The position numbers and the translations under genes are program-made. Shown piece after piece: positions 1-6,738 of a DNA stretch of 39,146 bases. Below the pieces are notes generated by a model that was given only the letters and a program-made list of their open reading frames with translations, was not told where the DNA came from and ran no database searches. Numbering within the stretch: position 1 is the stretch's first letter; each line of letters opens with the position of its first letter. Source of the stretch: Paenibacillus sp. (GTDB taxonomy: Bacteria > Bacillota > Bacilli > Paenibacillales > YIM-B00363); NCBI GenBank assembly GCA_031181325.1, contig JAPSKX010000026.1:1-39146 (forward strand), given 5' to 3'.

Positions 1-2
1 CG

Positions 3-635
3 TCTTCCGACTACAGCGATCCGGCGGCTTACGTGGAGCGCGACGAGACGTTGTCGTTCGCGATGCTGCTCCTGATGGAACGTCTCGCCCCCGCGGAGCG
101 CGCCGTGTTCGTGCTGCGCGAGGCGTTCGGCTTCGAATACGAGGAGATCGCGGGGCTGATCGAGAAAACTCCGGCGAACGTCCGGAAAATCATGAGCCGC
201 GTTCGCGTCAAGCTCGACGCCGATCCCGCGGAAGCCGCCGCGCCGGTCGACCGCTTCGCCGAAGAGCTGCTCCGCGCCTTCCATCACGCCTCGAGCACCG
301 GAGATATGGAGCCCCTCTTCCGCCTGCTCGCCCCGAACGTCGTGCTGCTGTCGGACGGCGGCGGGAAGGTGTTCGCCGCGACGACGCCGATCGAGTCGAA
401 GCCGAGAGTCGCCGCGTTCCTTGGCGGCTTGCTGCGGAAGCTGAGCCCGGATATGGCGGTCGTCCCCGTCGTCGTGAACGGCGGTCCGGGACTCGTCACG
501 TTCGAGGGCGAGGACCGGGACGTCCGCAATGTCATGTCGTTCCGGTTCGCCGCGGACGGCACAGTATTAGGCATCTACATCGTCCGCAACCCGGACAAAC
601 TGAGTCATGTTTCGCGGGAGCTGCGAATACCCTAG
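3..635 (+). CDS. ECF41/SigJ-like RNA polymerase sigma factor, 3' part
   Basis: The gene enters from the left edge already open, so the true start lies outside the window; the GTG at 33 is an internal valine. The first ~75 visible residues hold the end of the region 2-4 linker and sigma region 4, a helix-turn-helix reading LAPAERAVFVLREAF followed by YEEIAGLIEKT, which contacts the -35 element. The remaining ~120 residues form a SnoaL/NTF2-like domain. This fusion is the hallmark of the ECF41/SigJ group, where the extra domain replaces a separate anti-sigma factor and controls polymerase binding. No anti-sigma gene follows, which fits. In many genomes ECF41 factors lie next to an oxidoreductase or carboxymuconolactone decarboxylase gene; any such partner would be upstream, out of view. 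The next gene, uppP, starts 27 bases later on the same strand. Confidence 0.85.
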   Translation, partial: SSDYSDPAAYVERDETLSFAMLLLMERLAPAERAVFVLREAFGFEYEEIAGLIEKTPANVRKIMSRVRVKLDADPAEAAAPVDRFAEELLRAFHHASSTGDMEPLFRLLAPNVVLLSDGGGKVFAATTPIESKPRVAAFLGGLLRKLSPDMAVVPVVVNGGPGLVTFEGEDRDVRNVMSFRFAADGTVLGIYIVRNPDKLSHVSRELRIP

Positions 636-662
636 TACCACTACGGACAAACGGGGTGGAGC

Positions 663-1448
663 ATGTCCTGGATCGAAGCGTTCGTACTCGGACTCATACA
701 AGGATTAACGGAGTTTCTGCCGATCAGCAGCACCGGCCATCTCGCGCTCGGACGCCATGCGTTCGGCCTGCAGGAAGCCGGGTTGTTCCTGGATACGATG
801 CTGCATATCGGCACGTTGGTCGCCGTCGTTTTCTATTATCGAGAAGAACTGTACGGCATCCTGAAAAATCCGCTCGGCAAAGTCAGCCTGCTGCTCGTCG
901 TCGGCACGATTCCGGCGGTCGTCGTCGGTCTCTTGTTCGAGGATTTCTTCGAGTCGATTTCCGTCAGCGGCGTAACGATCGGATGGGAGTTCCTCGCGAC
1001 CGGCGTGTTCCTATGGTTCGCGGACTCCATGCGGAACGGGCGCAAGAAGATGCAGGACCTGACGTATGCGGACGCCCTCGTCATCGGCTCGTTCCAGGCG
1101 GGCGCCATCCTGCCGGCGATCTCCCGCTCCGGGCTCACGATCGTCGGGGGCCTCATCCGAAAGCTCGACCGGGAAACCGCGGCATACTTCTCGTTCCTGC
1201 TGTCGATTCCGGCCATTCTCGGCGGCATCGTCATGCAATCGACGAAGCTGCTCGAAGGCGGCGGCGCGGCCGGCGCCGTCGGCGTTCCCGCGCTCGTCGT
1301 CGGCTCGATCGCCTCGGCCGTCTTCGGCTATATCGCGGTGCGCTGGATGATCGACTTCCTGAAGCGCGGCTCGCTGAAGATCTTCGCCGTCTACGTATGG
1401 GCGCTCGGCTTGATCGTCCTCGGCGCGCAGTTCCTCGGGAAGTGGTAA
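663..1448 (+). CDS. uppP: Undecaprenyl-diphosphatase (UppP/BacA family)
   Basis: This integral membrane enzyme removes one phosphate from undecaprenyl diphosphate, returning the lipid carrier for peptidoglycan and wall-polymer synthesis; overproduction in related bacteria gives bacitracin resistance. The 261-residue length is typical. The family fingerprints are present: an N-terminal stretch with EFLPISSTGH at residues 17-26, which carries the conserved Glu and Ser residues, and a later ISRSGLTIVGG motif with the conserved arginine, within about eight hydrophobic segments. The ATG at 663 gives the standard family N-terminus MSWIEAFVLG and follows a G-rich ribosome binding site. It lies 27 bases after the sigma factor gene, so cotranscription is possible but not shown. 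No clear terminator follows the stop. Confidence 0.95.
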   Translation: MSWIEAFVLGLIQGLTEFLPISSTGHLALGRHAFGLQEAGLFLDTMLHIGTLVAVVFYYREELYGILKNPLGKVSLLLVVGTIPAVVVGLLFEDFFESISVSGVTIGWEFLATGVFLWFADSMRNGRKKMQDLTYADALVIGSFQAGAILPAISRSGLTIVGGLIRKLDRETAAYFSFLLSIPAILGGIVMQSTKLLEGGGAAGAVGVPALVVGSIASAVFGYIAVRWMIDFLKRGSLKIFAVYVWALGLIVLGAQFLGKW

Positions 1449-1537
1449 CGCGCGGACTCCGCCCGCCGGGCCGAGTTGAACCGCCCTCCTCGCTTCGCTA
1501 CAATAAGAGCATTACTTAACGAGGAAGCGGTGGTTTC

Positions 1538-2818
1538 GTGGCAGGGCGAGGTCGCGGACAGCAAGAACGAGGCGGACGCCGGGGCTCCGGCGCCGGACAA
1601 CAGGAGCGCGCCGGACGGCGCGGCGGCGGATCGGCGGCGCCGGGCGGAGCGCGGGCCCGAGGCGCGTCTCCGTCCTACGGCGGGCGCGGGCACGGCGAAC
1701 GCGCCGGGGGCGGCCGCGGAAACGAGCGCGCCGTCGGCGAGCGAAGCCGAGGCGGGCCGAACGCGGCTCGTTCCGGCGCCGGCGCGCGGGAGCTTCCCGG
1801 CATCCCGGGGTTCGGCGGCGGCCGCGCGAGGCCGTCGCGCGGCTTCGCGCCAAGCTCCGGCCCGCTGCCTTCGGCCGCGGGGCTGCAGCTGAACGCCGCC
1901 AAGCGCAAGGGCGAATGGCTCGAGCTGAAGCTGCCCGAGACGTTGGCGGCCGTGCCGCTGAACGGGCTCATGCAGCTGCTGCCGATCCCGGGCAAGGTCG
2001 CGGGACGGCTTATCTCCGTGAACGGCGTCCAGCGCCAAGGCAAGCTGCTCCGGCTGAAGCTGTTCCCGGAGGAGCGGCCGGAGTTCGAGCCGGAGTGGAT
2101 GGAGCTGAACATCCTATACGAGGACGACTACTGCCTCGTCGTGAACAAGCCCGCCGGCATGGAGGTCCACCCGAGCGTGAAGGATCAACGCGGCACGCTG
2201 GCGCATAAGGTCGCCGCCTACTACGACATGACGAACCAGAAGTGCCGGGTCCGCCATATCCATCGGCTCGACAAGGACACGACCGGTCCGGTGCTGTACG
2301 CGAAGAACGAGCTCGCGCATTACGTCTTCGACGCGGCGATGCGCGAGAAGCGCATCGAACGCATCTACGCCGCCCTCGCCGAGGGCGTTATCAAGGATGC
2401 GAAGGGCGTCATCGACGCGCCCATCGGACAAGACCGCCACCACTCGACGCGGCGGCGGGTGAGCGAGACCGGCGATTCGGCGGTCACCCGCTACGAGGTG
2501 ATCGAGCGGTTCGCCGATCACACCCTCGTGCGGCTGCGGCTCGAGACCGGCCGCACGCATCAAATCCGGGTGCACCTGTCGCACCTCGGGCACCCGATCG
2601 CCGGCGACGGCTTGTACGGCGGCCATCGCCCGATCATGCAGCGCCAGGCGCTGCACGGCGAGAAGCTTGTCTGGCCGCACCCGTGGACCGGCGAACGGAT
2701 GACCGTCCATGCGCAGCTGCCCGACGACTTCGCGGCTGCGCTCCGCGCGCTGCGAGAGACGTCGAACGGGAAAACCTCCCGTTCCATCGGAGGTTCGTCG
2801 CCGGAATATACCCTGTAA
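1538..2818 (+). CDS. RluA-family pseudouridine synthase with RG-rich N-terminal extension
   Basis: The protein (426 residues) should isomerise uridine to pseudouridine in RNA; the target RNA cannot be told from sequence. The C-terminal ~300 residues are a normal RluA catalytic domain: LVVNKPAGMEVHPS, then HRLDKDTTGPVLYAKN with the catalytic Asp, and ETGRTHQIRVHL near the end. The stretch before it (about residues 125-190) is a degenerate substrate-binding region in place of a clear S4 domain. The first ~110 residues are almost only Gly, Arg, Ala, Ser, Pro and Gln, with an imperfect tandem GQQERxGRRGxGxA repeat, and look disordered. The start is GTG at 1538, with GAGGAAG ten bases upstream and the frame open throughout. 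A start further downstream, skipping the extension, cannot be excluded because no good internal ribosome site with ATG is visible. The last codons lie inside a small hairpin. Confidence 0.85.
   Translation: MAGRGRGQQERGGRRGSGAGQQERAGRRGGGSAAPGGARARGASPSYGGRGHGERAGGGRGNERAVGERSRGGPNAARSGAGARELPGIPGFGGGRARPSRGFAPSSGPLPSAAGLQLNAAKRKGEWLELKLPETLAAVPLNGLMQLLPIPGKVAGRLISVNGVQRQGKLLRLKLFPEERPEFEPEWMELNILYEDDYCLVVNKPAGMEVHPSVKDQRGTLAHKVAAYYDMTNQKCRVRHIHRLDKDTTGPVLYAKNELAHYVFDAAMREKRIERIYAALAEGVIKDAKGVIDAPIGQDRHHSTRRRVSETGDSAVTRYEVIERFADHTLVRLRLETGRTHQIRVHLSHLGHPIAGDGLYGGHRPIMQRQALHGEKLVWPHPWTGERMTVHAQLPDDFAAALRALRETSNGKTSRSIGGSSPEYTL
2773..2795 (+). repeat. Small hairpin in the 3' end of the pseudouridine synthase gene
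   Basis: AACCTCC at 2773-2779 is complementary to GGAGGTT at 2789-2795, with a nine-base loop. It lies inside the coding sequence, about 20 bases before the stop. The same stem sequence is used again in the larger hairpin just downstream. Confidence 0.5.
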
Positions 2819-2820
2819 CA

Positions 2821-2891
2821 GGAAAACCTCCCTCCGATTCGCCGGGACGCCCGAATTTCGGGCCCTAAAGGCGAATTAGAGGGAGGTTTCC
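2821..2891. terminator. Long stem-loop between convergent genes, possible bidirectional terminator
   Basis: GGAAAACCTCCCTC at 2821-2834 pairs with GAGGGAGGTTTCC at 2879-2891 with one bulged A. Inside it ATTCGCC pairs with GGCGAAT, and CCCGAATTTCGGG forms the core. It lies directly after the stop of the plus-strand pseudouridine synthase gene and before the end of a minus-strand gene, so it suits a bidirectional terminator. No run of T follows on either strand, so this is a folded intergenic element rather than a textbook intrinsic terminator. Confidence 0.55.
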
Positions 2892-2961
2892 CCGTTCAGG
2901 GGGCGTTATGGGCGATGTCCGCGCGCAACTCGGCAGCCTTCCCGAGCATCTCCAACCAAGG

Positions 2962-3426
2962 CTACGCCGAACCCCCGCTTCCCCCGCCGAGCTGCGCCGC
3001 GGCGGCGCGAACTTCGGCGATCCATCGCTCGAAGCCGACCGCGACCGCGTCGGTCAAGTTCGCGACGGCGCGCTCGATGCCCGCGAGGGCCGACGTCTGC
3101 TCCTCGATCGCTTCCGTCTGCTCCTGGATCGAAGCGCTCACGCCCGTCACCTCTTGCGTCAAGCCCGTCAACGCGAATACGATCGCGGCGACGCCGATCA
3201 ACAAGGCCAGCGCCAGAACCCACCGTTGGTTATACCACGGCTTCGGCTTCGCGTGCGTCTCCCGTCTCGGCCCGTACGGCTCCATCGGATACATATAATA
3301 ACTGCGGTCGTCTTCGACCCGATATTGCGGACGATACGGCTCTTGCGGTCCTCGAGGCGCCGACGGCAGCCGTTCCTCGCCTGCGCCGACGGGTCCAACG
3401 TGCTGGCGTCCATTCGGTTCATTCAT
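2962..3426 (-). CDS. Hypothetical single-pass membrane protein with coiled-coil-like tail
   Basis: No family was recognised. The 154-residue protein has a ~70-residue polar N-terminus rich in Pro, Arg and Tyr (repeated PYRPQYR and MYPMEPYGP-type runs), one hydrophobic segment (WVLALALLIGVAAIVFALTG), and a C-terminal region rich in Ala, Glu, Gln and Val (SIQEQTEAIEEQTSALAGIERAVANL) that should form an amphipathic or coiled-coil helix, ending in a glycine-rich tail. The tail resembles the helical part of methyl-accepting or tethering proteins, but no signalling motif is present. ATG at 3426 is chosen because GGAGGAGG stands seven to nine bases before it; the frame stays open further upstream, but without a ribosome site. 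It is divergent from the small gene at 3608. Confidence 0.65.
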   Translation of the reverse strand: MNEPNGRQHVGPVGAGEERLPSAPRGPQEPYRPQYRVEDDRSYYMYPMEPYGPRRETHAKPKPWYNQRWVLALALLIGVAAIVFALTGLTQEVTGVSASIQEQTEAIEEQTSALAGIERAVANLTDAVAVGFERWIAEVRAAAAQLGGGSGGSA

Positions 3427-3607
3427 CGCGCGTTCCTCCTCCTTCGCCGTCAACGATCGGCGGAATTGCCATAACGTTCGCGACTCGCGGCCGCTTTCGG
3501 TCCGTCGTCGACGCGTCCGCCGCATAATTGGGCGCCCGCTACAGAAACTATAGAAGGAATTCCTTCCCGGAGCTCCCGAACATTCCAAAGACGGAGGAGA
3601 TCCACCC

Positions 3608-3862
3608 GTGAAAAACCAAGGCAACAGCATGCAGCCGCAAAACCCGAACGCCCAGGCTCAGCAATCGCTCGACCATCTGCACAACGCCGTCGCCATGGCG
3701 CAATCCCATCCTAGCGAGCAGCAGATCGAGCAAGCGCGCAACTCGCTCGCGAGCGCGCAGCAGGCCGTCGATCAAGCGGAAGAGAAGAGCAATCCCGGCG
3801 CGGCGCAGCTGGCGCGCAGCGAGCTGCAGGAAGAGGAAGAAAATCTACATTCGTTACAATAA
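3608..3862 (+). CDS. Small Gln/Ala-rich helical protein of unknown function
   Basis: No family was recognised. The 84-residue product is hydrophilic, without a signal peptide or membrane segment. After a ~20-residue Asn/Gln-rich leader, it has two stretches with heptad-like spacing (QSLDHLHNAVAMAQSH and QIEQARNSLASAQQAVDQAEEK), suggesting a helical hairpin, and an acidic EEEE-containing end. The start is GTG at 3608 with GGAGGAG eight to nine bases before it. A strong hairpin at 3878-3916 ends the unit, so it appears to be monocistronic. A perfect GAAGGAATTCCTTC palindrome at 3553-3566 lies in the region shared with the divergent membrane-protein gene. Small Gln-rich proteins of this kind occur among sporulation and stress genes of Bacillota, but nothing here proves such a role. 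Confidence 0.7.
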   Translation: MKNQGNSMQPQNPNAQAQQSLDHLHNAVAMAQSHPSEQQIEQARNSLASAQQAVDQAEEKSNPGAAQLARSELQEEEENLHSLQ

Positions 3863-3877
3863 CCTTTACCACGCTAA

Positions 3878-3916
3878 AGAAAGGGACTCCGACGGGCGGC
3901 CGTCGGGGTCCCTTCC
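3878..3916 (+). terminator. Intrinsic terminator-like hairpin after the small Gln/Ala-rich gene
   Basis: AAGGGACTCCGACG pairs with CGTCGGGGTCCCTT around a GGCGGC loop, giving a long GC-rich stem 16 bases after the stop. The downstream tract (CCTAGTTATT) is only moderately T-rich. Confidence 0.75.
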
Positions 3917-4055
3917 TAGTTATTCGCCGAGGCGCGCGAACGCCGCCGTCATCAAGACGTGCAACGGGTCGACGGACTTCCCCCGAAATTCTGCGAACTC
4001 GCTGGCATTTCGCGGCCCTCCTCCGGTACACTGATGGGAGAGGGGGAAAGCGAGC

Positions 4056-4907
4056 ATGCCGACATGGAAGAACGCCGCGGCGCGCGTGTGGAACGGCTGG
4101 AAGCGCAAGCGGGTGTTGTCCTGGTTCCGGCCGGGCGCGGTCGTGAAGAACCGATATGCGATTGTTAAGCCCATCGGCGAGGGCAGCTACGGCCTCGCCT
4201 ACCTATGCAAGGATCGGTGCGCGGGCGACCGGCTTTGCGTCTTGAAGCATGTCCAGCCGCTGCGAGGAGGCGCGTCTCGGACCGAAGCGGTGTACAGCCT
4301 CGAGACAGCGATGCTCGACCGGCTCCGCCATCCCGCCGTCCCGCGGCTGATCGATCGGTTCCGCTATCGCGGAGCGTTCTGCTTCGCGATGGAATACGTT
4401 CCGGGGCTCAGCTTGGAGAAGCTATTATTCGAGGAGGAACGCACGTTCACCGAGGCGGAATCGCTTACGCTCCTGCGCCGACTGCTCGACGTCGTCGCCG
4501 ACGTGCACGCGGCCGGCATCGTCCACCGCGACATCCGCATCGCCAATGTGATCGTAGACGGCGAACGCGTCAGCCTGATCGACTTCGGACTGGCGAGAGA
4601 GCTTCGCCCCGGCACGCCGGATCCGGTGCCCGACGATGTGCAGGACGACGACCCGATGGAGAAGAAGCTGCGCCGCCGCATCGACGTCTCGAGCGACTTT
4701 TACGCGATGGGGCACCTGTTGCTTTTTCTCCTATACAGCACTTACCCCGAAGTCCGCGAGGAGCGCAGCTGGGAAGAAGAATTGTCGACGCTCGCCCCGG
4801 AAACGAAAAGGCTGCTCCGCCGGTCGCTCATGACGGAACAGCCTTATGCCTCTGCCGAGGAGATGCGCCGCGACGTCGACGACGCGATTCTCTCCTGCGC
4901 GGGTTAA
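4056..4907 (+). CDS. Serine/threonine protein kinase (Hanks type, soluble)
   Basis: This 283-residue protein is a bare eukaryotic-like kinase domain without a transmembrane or PASTA region, so it probably acts in the cytoplasm. The order of motifs is complete: glycine loop GEGSYG at 41-46, the ATP-anchoring Lys in VLKHV at residue 64, catalytic HRD at 157-159 with Asn164, and DFG at 176-178. The usual HRDLKxxN reads HRDIRIAN here, so the phosphate-contacting lysine after HRD is arginine. That feature is common in tyrosine-kinase and some bacterial branches, and activity is still likely. The first ~25 residues are Trp- and Arg-rich and may contact membrane or nucleic acid. The ATG at 4056 follows GAGGGGGAAAGCGAG. 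The stop overlaps the stop of the convergent small gene in one TTAA. Confidence 0.9.
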   Translation: MPTWKNAAARVWNGWKRKRVLSWFRPGAVVKNRYAIVKPIGEGSYGLAYLCKDRCAGDRLCVLKHVQPLRGGASRTEAVYSLETAMLDRLRHPAVPRLIDRFRYRGAFCFAMEYVPGLSLEKLLFEEERTFTEAESLTLLRRLLDVVADVHAAGIVHRDIRIANVIVDGERVSLIDFGLARELRPGTPDPVPDDVQDDDPMEKKLRRRIDVSSDFYAMGHLLLFLLYSTYPEVREERSWEEELSTLAPETKRLLRRSLMTEQPYASAEEMRRDVDDAILSCAG

Positions 4908-5113
4908 CTGCTGTAGCTGGAATAGCCCTTCTTCTTGTAGTAGCCGTGACCGTACTGATTATGCTTCGGGGGAACCCCGTAAGGCGGCGGCTTGTGGAAG
5001 TGGTCGCTGCTGCTGAATTTCTTGTACCCGCCCCCGTACTGCTGTCCGTAGTGCGGACCGTGGTGCTTCTTGTGCGAAGACGAGAGGAGCGTCTTGAGCA
5101 ATTTCCTGATCAT
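4904..5113 (-). CDS. Small His/Tyr/Gly/Lys-rich protein
   Basis: No family was recognised. The 69-residue product begins with a basic amphipathic helix (MIRKLLKTLLSSSHKKHH) and continues as low complexity rich in His, Gly, Tyr, Pro and Lys, with HGPHYGQQYGGGYKKF and a closing YYKKKGYSSYSS. There is no membrane segment. Eight or more histidines suggest possible metal binding, and Tyr/Gly/Lys-rich ends are typical of cross-linked spore-coat proteins; both are inference. ATG at 5113 has an excellent AAGGAGGG site seven to nine bases before it, which decides against the longer open frame upstream. The gene is convergent with the kinase gene, and their stop codons share TTAA. Confidence 0.7.
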   Translation of the reverse strand: MIRKLLKTLLSSSHKKHHGPHYGQQYGGGYKKFSSSDHFHKPPPYGVPPKHNQYGHGYYKKKGYSSYSS

Positions 5114-5243
5114 TGTCGAGCCCTCCTTCATTTTAGAATACATATACGGAGCGATCCCCCGTCCGGTTGCGTTTCCCGAGCGACTTTGGTACGTTGTGGA
5201 TAATGTACCGCTCCGTTCCGAGCGGGCGAAAGGAAGGGAACCC

Positions 5244-5720
5244 ATGTCCGTCTATGACTATAACGCCAAGACGATACGCGGCGAAGACGTCTCGCTGTCC
5301 CGATACCGCGGCAAGGTGCTGCTCATCGTCAACACCGCCAGCGCCTGCGGCTTCACGCCGCAATACAAGGGACTGCAACAATTGTACGCGAAGCATCGGG
5401 AGGCGGGACTCGAGATTCTCGGCTTCCCGTGCAACCAGTTCGGCGGCCAAGAGCCGGGCGCCGAAGCGGAAATCGCGGAGTTCTGCGAGGTGAACTTCGG
5501 CGTCACGTTCCCGTTATTCGCGAAGGTCGACGTGAACGGCGACAACGCGCATCCGTTGTTCAAGTATTTGTCCAAAGAAGCGCCCGGTATTCTGGGGACG
5601 AAGTCGATCAAGTGGAACTTCACGAAATTTCTCGTCGACCGCGACGGCAACGTGATCGCTCGCTACGGGTCCACCGACAGTCCGGAAGATTTGGAGAAGG
5701 ACCTTACGAAGTATTTGTAG
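5244..5720 (+). CDS. Glutathione peroxidase family, probably thioredoxin-dependent peroxidase
   Basis: This 158-residue protein should reduce hydroperoxides in the cytoplasm. The catalytic residues of the family are present: peroxidatic Cys35 in NTASACGFTPQY, Gln69 in FPCNQFGGQEPG, and Trp124-Asn125 in KWNFTKFL. Cys81 (EFCEVNFGVTFP) is in the place of the resolving cysteine of the two-Cys branch, which in yeast and bacteria uses thioredoxin rather than glutathione; Bacillota generally lack glutathione. ATG at 5244 follows GGAAGG and gives the usual MSVYDY-type N-terminus, so the open frame further upstream is not coding. The stop is only four bases from the stop of the convergent FAD oxidoreductase gene, leaving no room for a terminator between them. 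Confidence 0.92.
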   Translation: MSVYDYNAKTIRGEDVSLSRYRGKVLLIVNTASACGFTPQYKGLQQLYAKHREAGLEILGFPCNQFGGQEPGAEAEIAEFCEVNFGVTFPLFAKVDVNGDNAHPLFKYLSKEAPGILGTKSIKWNFTKFLVDRDGNVIARYGSTDSPEDLEKDLTKYL

Positions 5721-5724
5721 CAGT

Positions 5725-6738
5725 TCAATCGAACCATAACCGCCCCGCCGCGTCCCCCAACTCGAACGCTTGAACGAGGGACGTCCCCTCCTCGGCCGGA
5801 TCGAAGGGAAACCCCTGCAGCCACGGTCCGGCCATCGCCAGACCGCGCATCGCGCGCGGATCGCACACGAGCCGCCGCGCGATCGCGAACGGCCGACCGC
5901 CCCTGCCGACAACCGAGCCGAGCGGAGATTCGTCGTCGGAATCCGTCGTCAGCTCCCATTCGGGCGTCCGCCACTCCTCTTCGCCGACGACGGTCAATCC
6001 CCCGCCGGCCAGAGCGGGCATGGCGCGCCTCAGCTCGGGCAGGAGCGACGGCAGCCGTCCGAGCCAATCCGATCGGGATATCCGCTCGTCGGCGATCAGC
6101 GACACCCGCCACTCCCGCTCCCAATACGTCTGTCTGCACCGCACCCGCAGCCCGCCTACGGCATGTTCGGCAGGACACGCTCCGGCGACCCCGTTAAACA
6201 TCAAGTGAAGCACGGAGCGCGCCGGCGATTCCGGCGCTCGCGTGCGGAACGCGCCTCGGGCTAGCTTGCCATGGACTGTCGCATCGACGACGCCTGCCGA
6301 CCGGATGGTGCGGTAGCCTGTCTTCATGGCTACGACGGTCCCGTCGACGGCGCCGTCCGTCACGGACAAGCGCGCCGGCCATACGTGAAACCATACCTGC
6401 ACGCCATGGCTCTCCATCAGATCGTCGAAGGCGATCGCCGCGGCGATCGGGTCGATCGCGCCGTCGAACCAGCCTCCCCGCGCGCGGAGCCGACGAAGGA
6501 ACGCCTCGATCGACGGCGAGCCGTCCGCGTACTTAGGCAACTCCGCGAATAGATTCCGGCCTCGCGCGATTTCGCGCCCGAGCGTTCCGGACGGCTCGAC
6601 GATCGCGACGCGCTTGCCGGCTTCGGCCAGAGTCAGAGCCGCCGCAGCGCCGGCGATGCCTCCGCCCGCCACCAGCACGTCGACCGGCGACTCGCCGAAT
6701 CGGTCTTTCCGGTCAAGCCCGCGAAGCGGATGCGCCAT
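5725..6738 (-). CDS. FAD-dependent oxidoreductase, second gene of the pair
   Basis: The 337-residue protein has an N-terminal Rossmann dinucleotide site, VDVLVAGGGIAGAAAALTLAEAG, with the glycine motif at residues 25-30, followed by an acidic strand end (VAIVEPSG) that should bind the FAD ribose. A GLAMAGPWLQGF segment near the C-terminus matches the second FAD contact of this oxidoreductase class. The substrate is unknown. ATG at 6738 has AAGGAG directly upstream and overlaps the end of the preceding FAD gene by 26 bases, so the two are probably translationally coupled and may act on the same substrate or as a complex. It is shorter than the partner and lacks the HEAT-like half. The longer open frame upstream is rejected because it reads as an Arg-rich shadow of the preceding gene. 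Confidence 0.8.
   Translation of the reverse strand: MAHPLRGLDRKDRFGESPVDVLVAGGGIAGAAAALTLAEAGKRVAIVEPSGTLGREIARGRNLFAELPKYADGSPSIEAFLRRLRARGGWFDGAIDPIAAAIAFDDLMESHGVQVWFHVWPARLSVTDGAVDGTVVAMKTGYRTIRSAGVVDATVHGKLARGAFRTRAPESPARSVLHLMFNGVAGACPAEHAVGGLRVRCRQTYWEREWRVSLIADERISRSDWLGRLPSLLPELRRAMPALAGGGLTVVGEEEWRTPEWELTTDSDDESPLGSVVGRGGRPFAIARRLVCDPRAMRGLAMAGPWLQGFPFDPAEEGTSLVQAFELGDAAGRLWFD

Noticed and set aside
656-1519. Open frame of 287 codons overlapping uppP in another frame
   Set aside because: Arg-rich translation without hydrophobic segments; uppP in the correct frame has all family motifs.
1391-2038. Minus-strand open frame opposite the RG-rich part of the pseudouridine synthase gene
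   Set aside because: All frames are open here because of extreme GC content; only the plus-strand frame continues into a conserved domain and has a ribosome site.
3427-3630. Upstream extension of the minus-strand membrane-protein frame
   Set aside because: A strong GGAGGAGG site precedes the ATG at 3426, and the extension has no ribosome site and covers the promoter region of the divergent gene.
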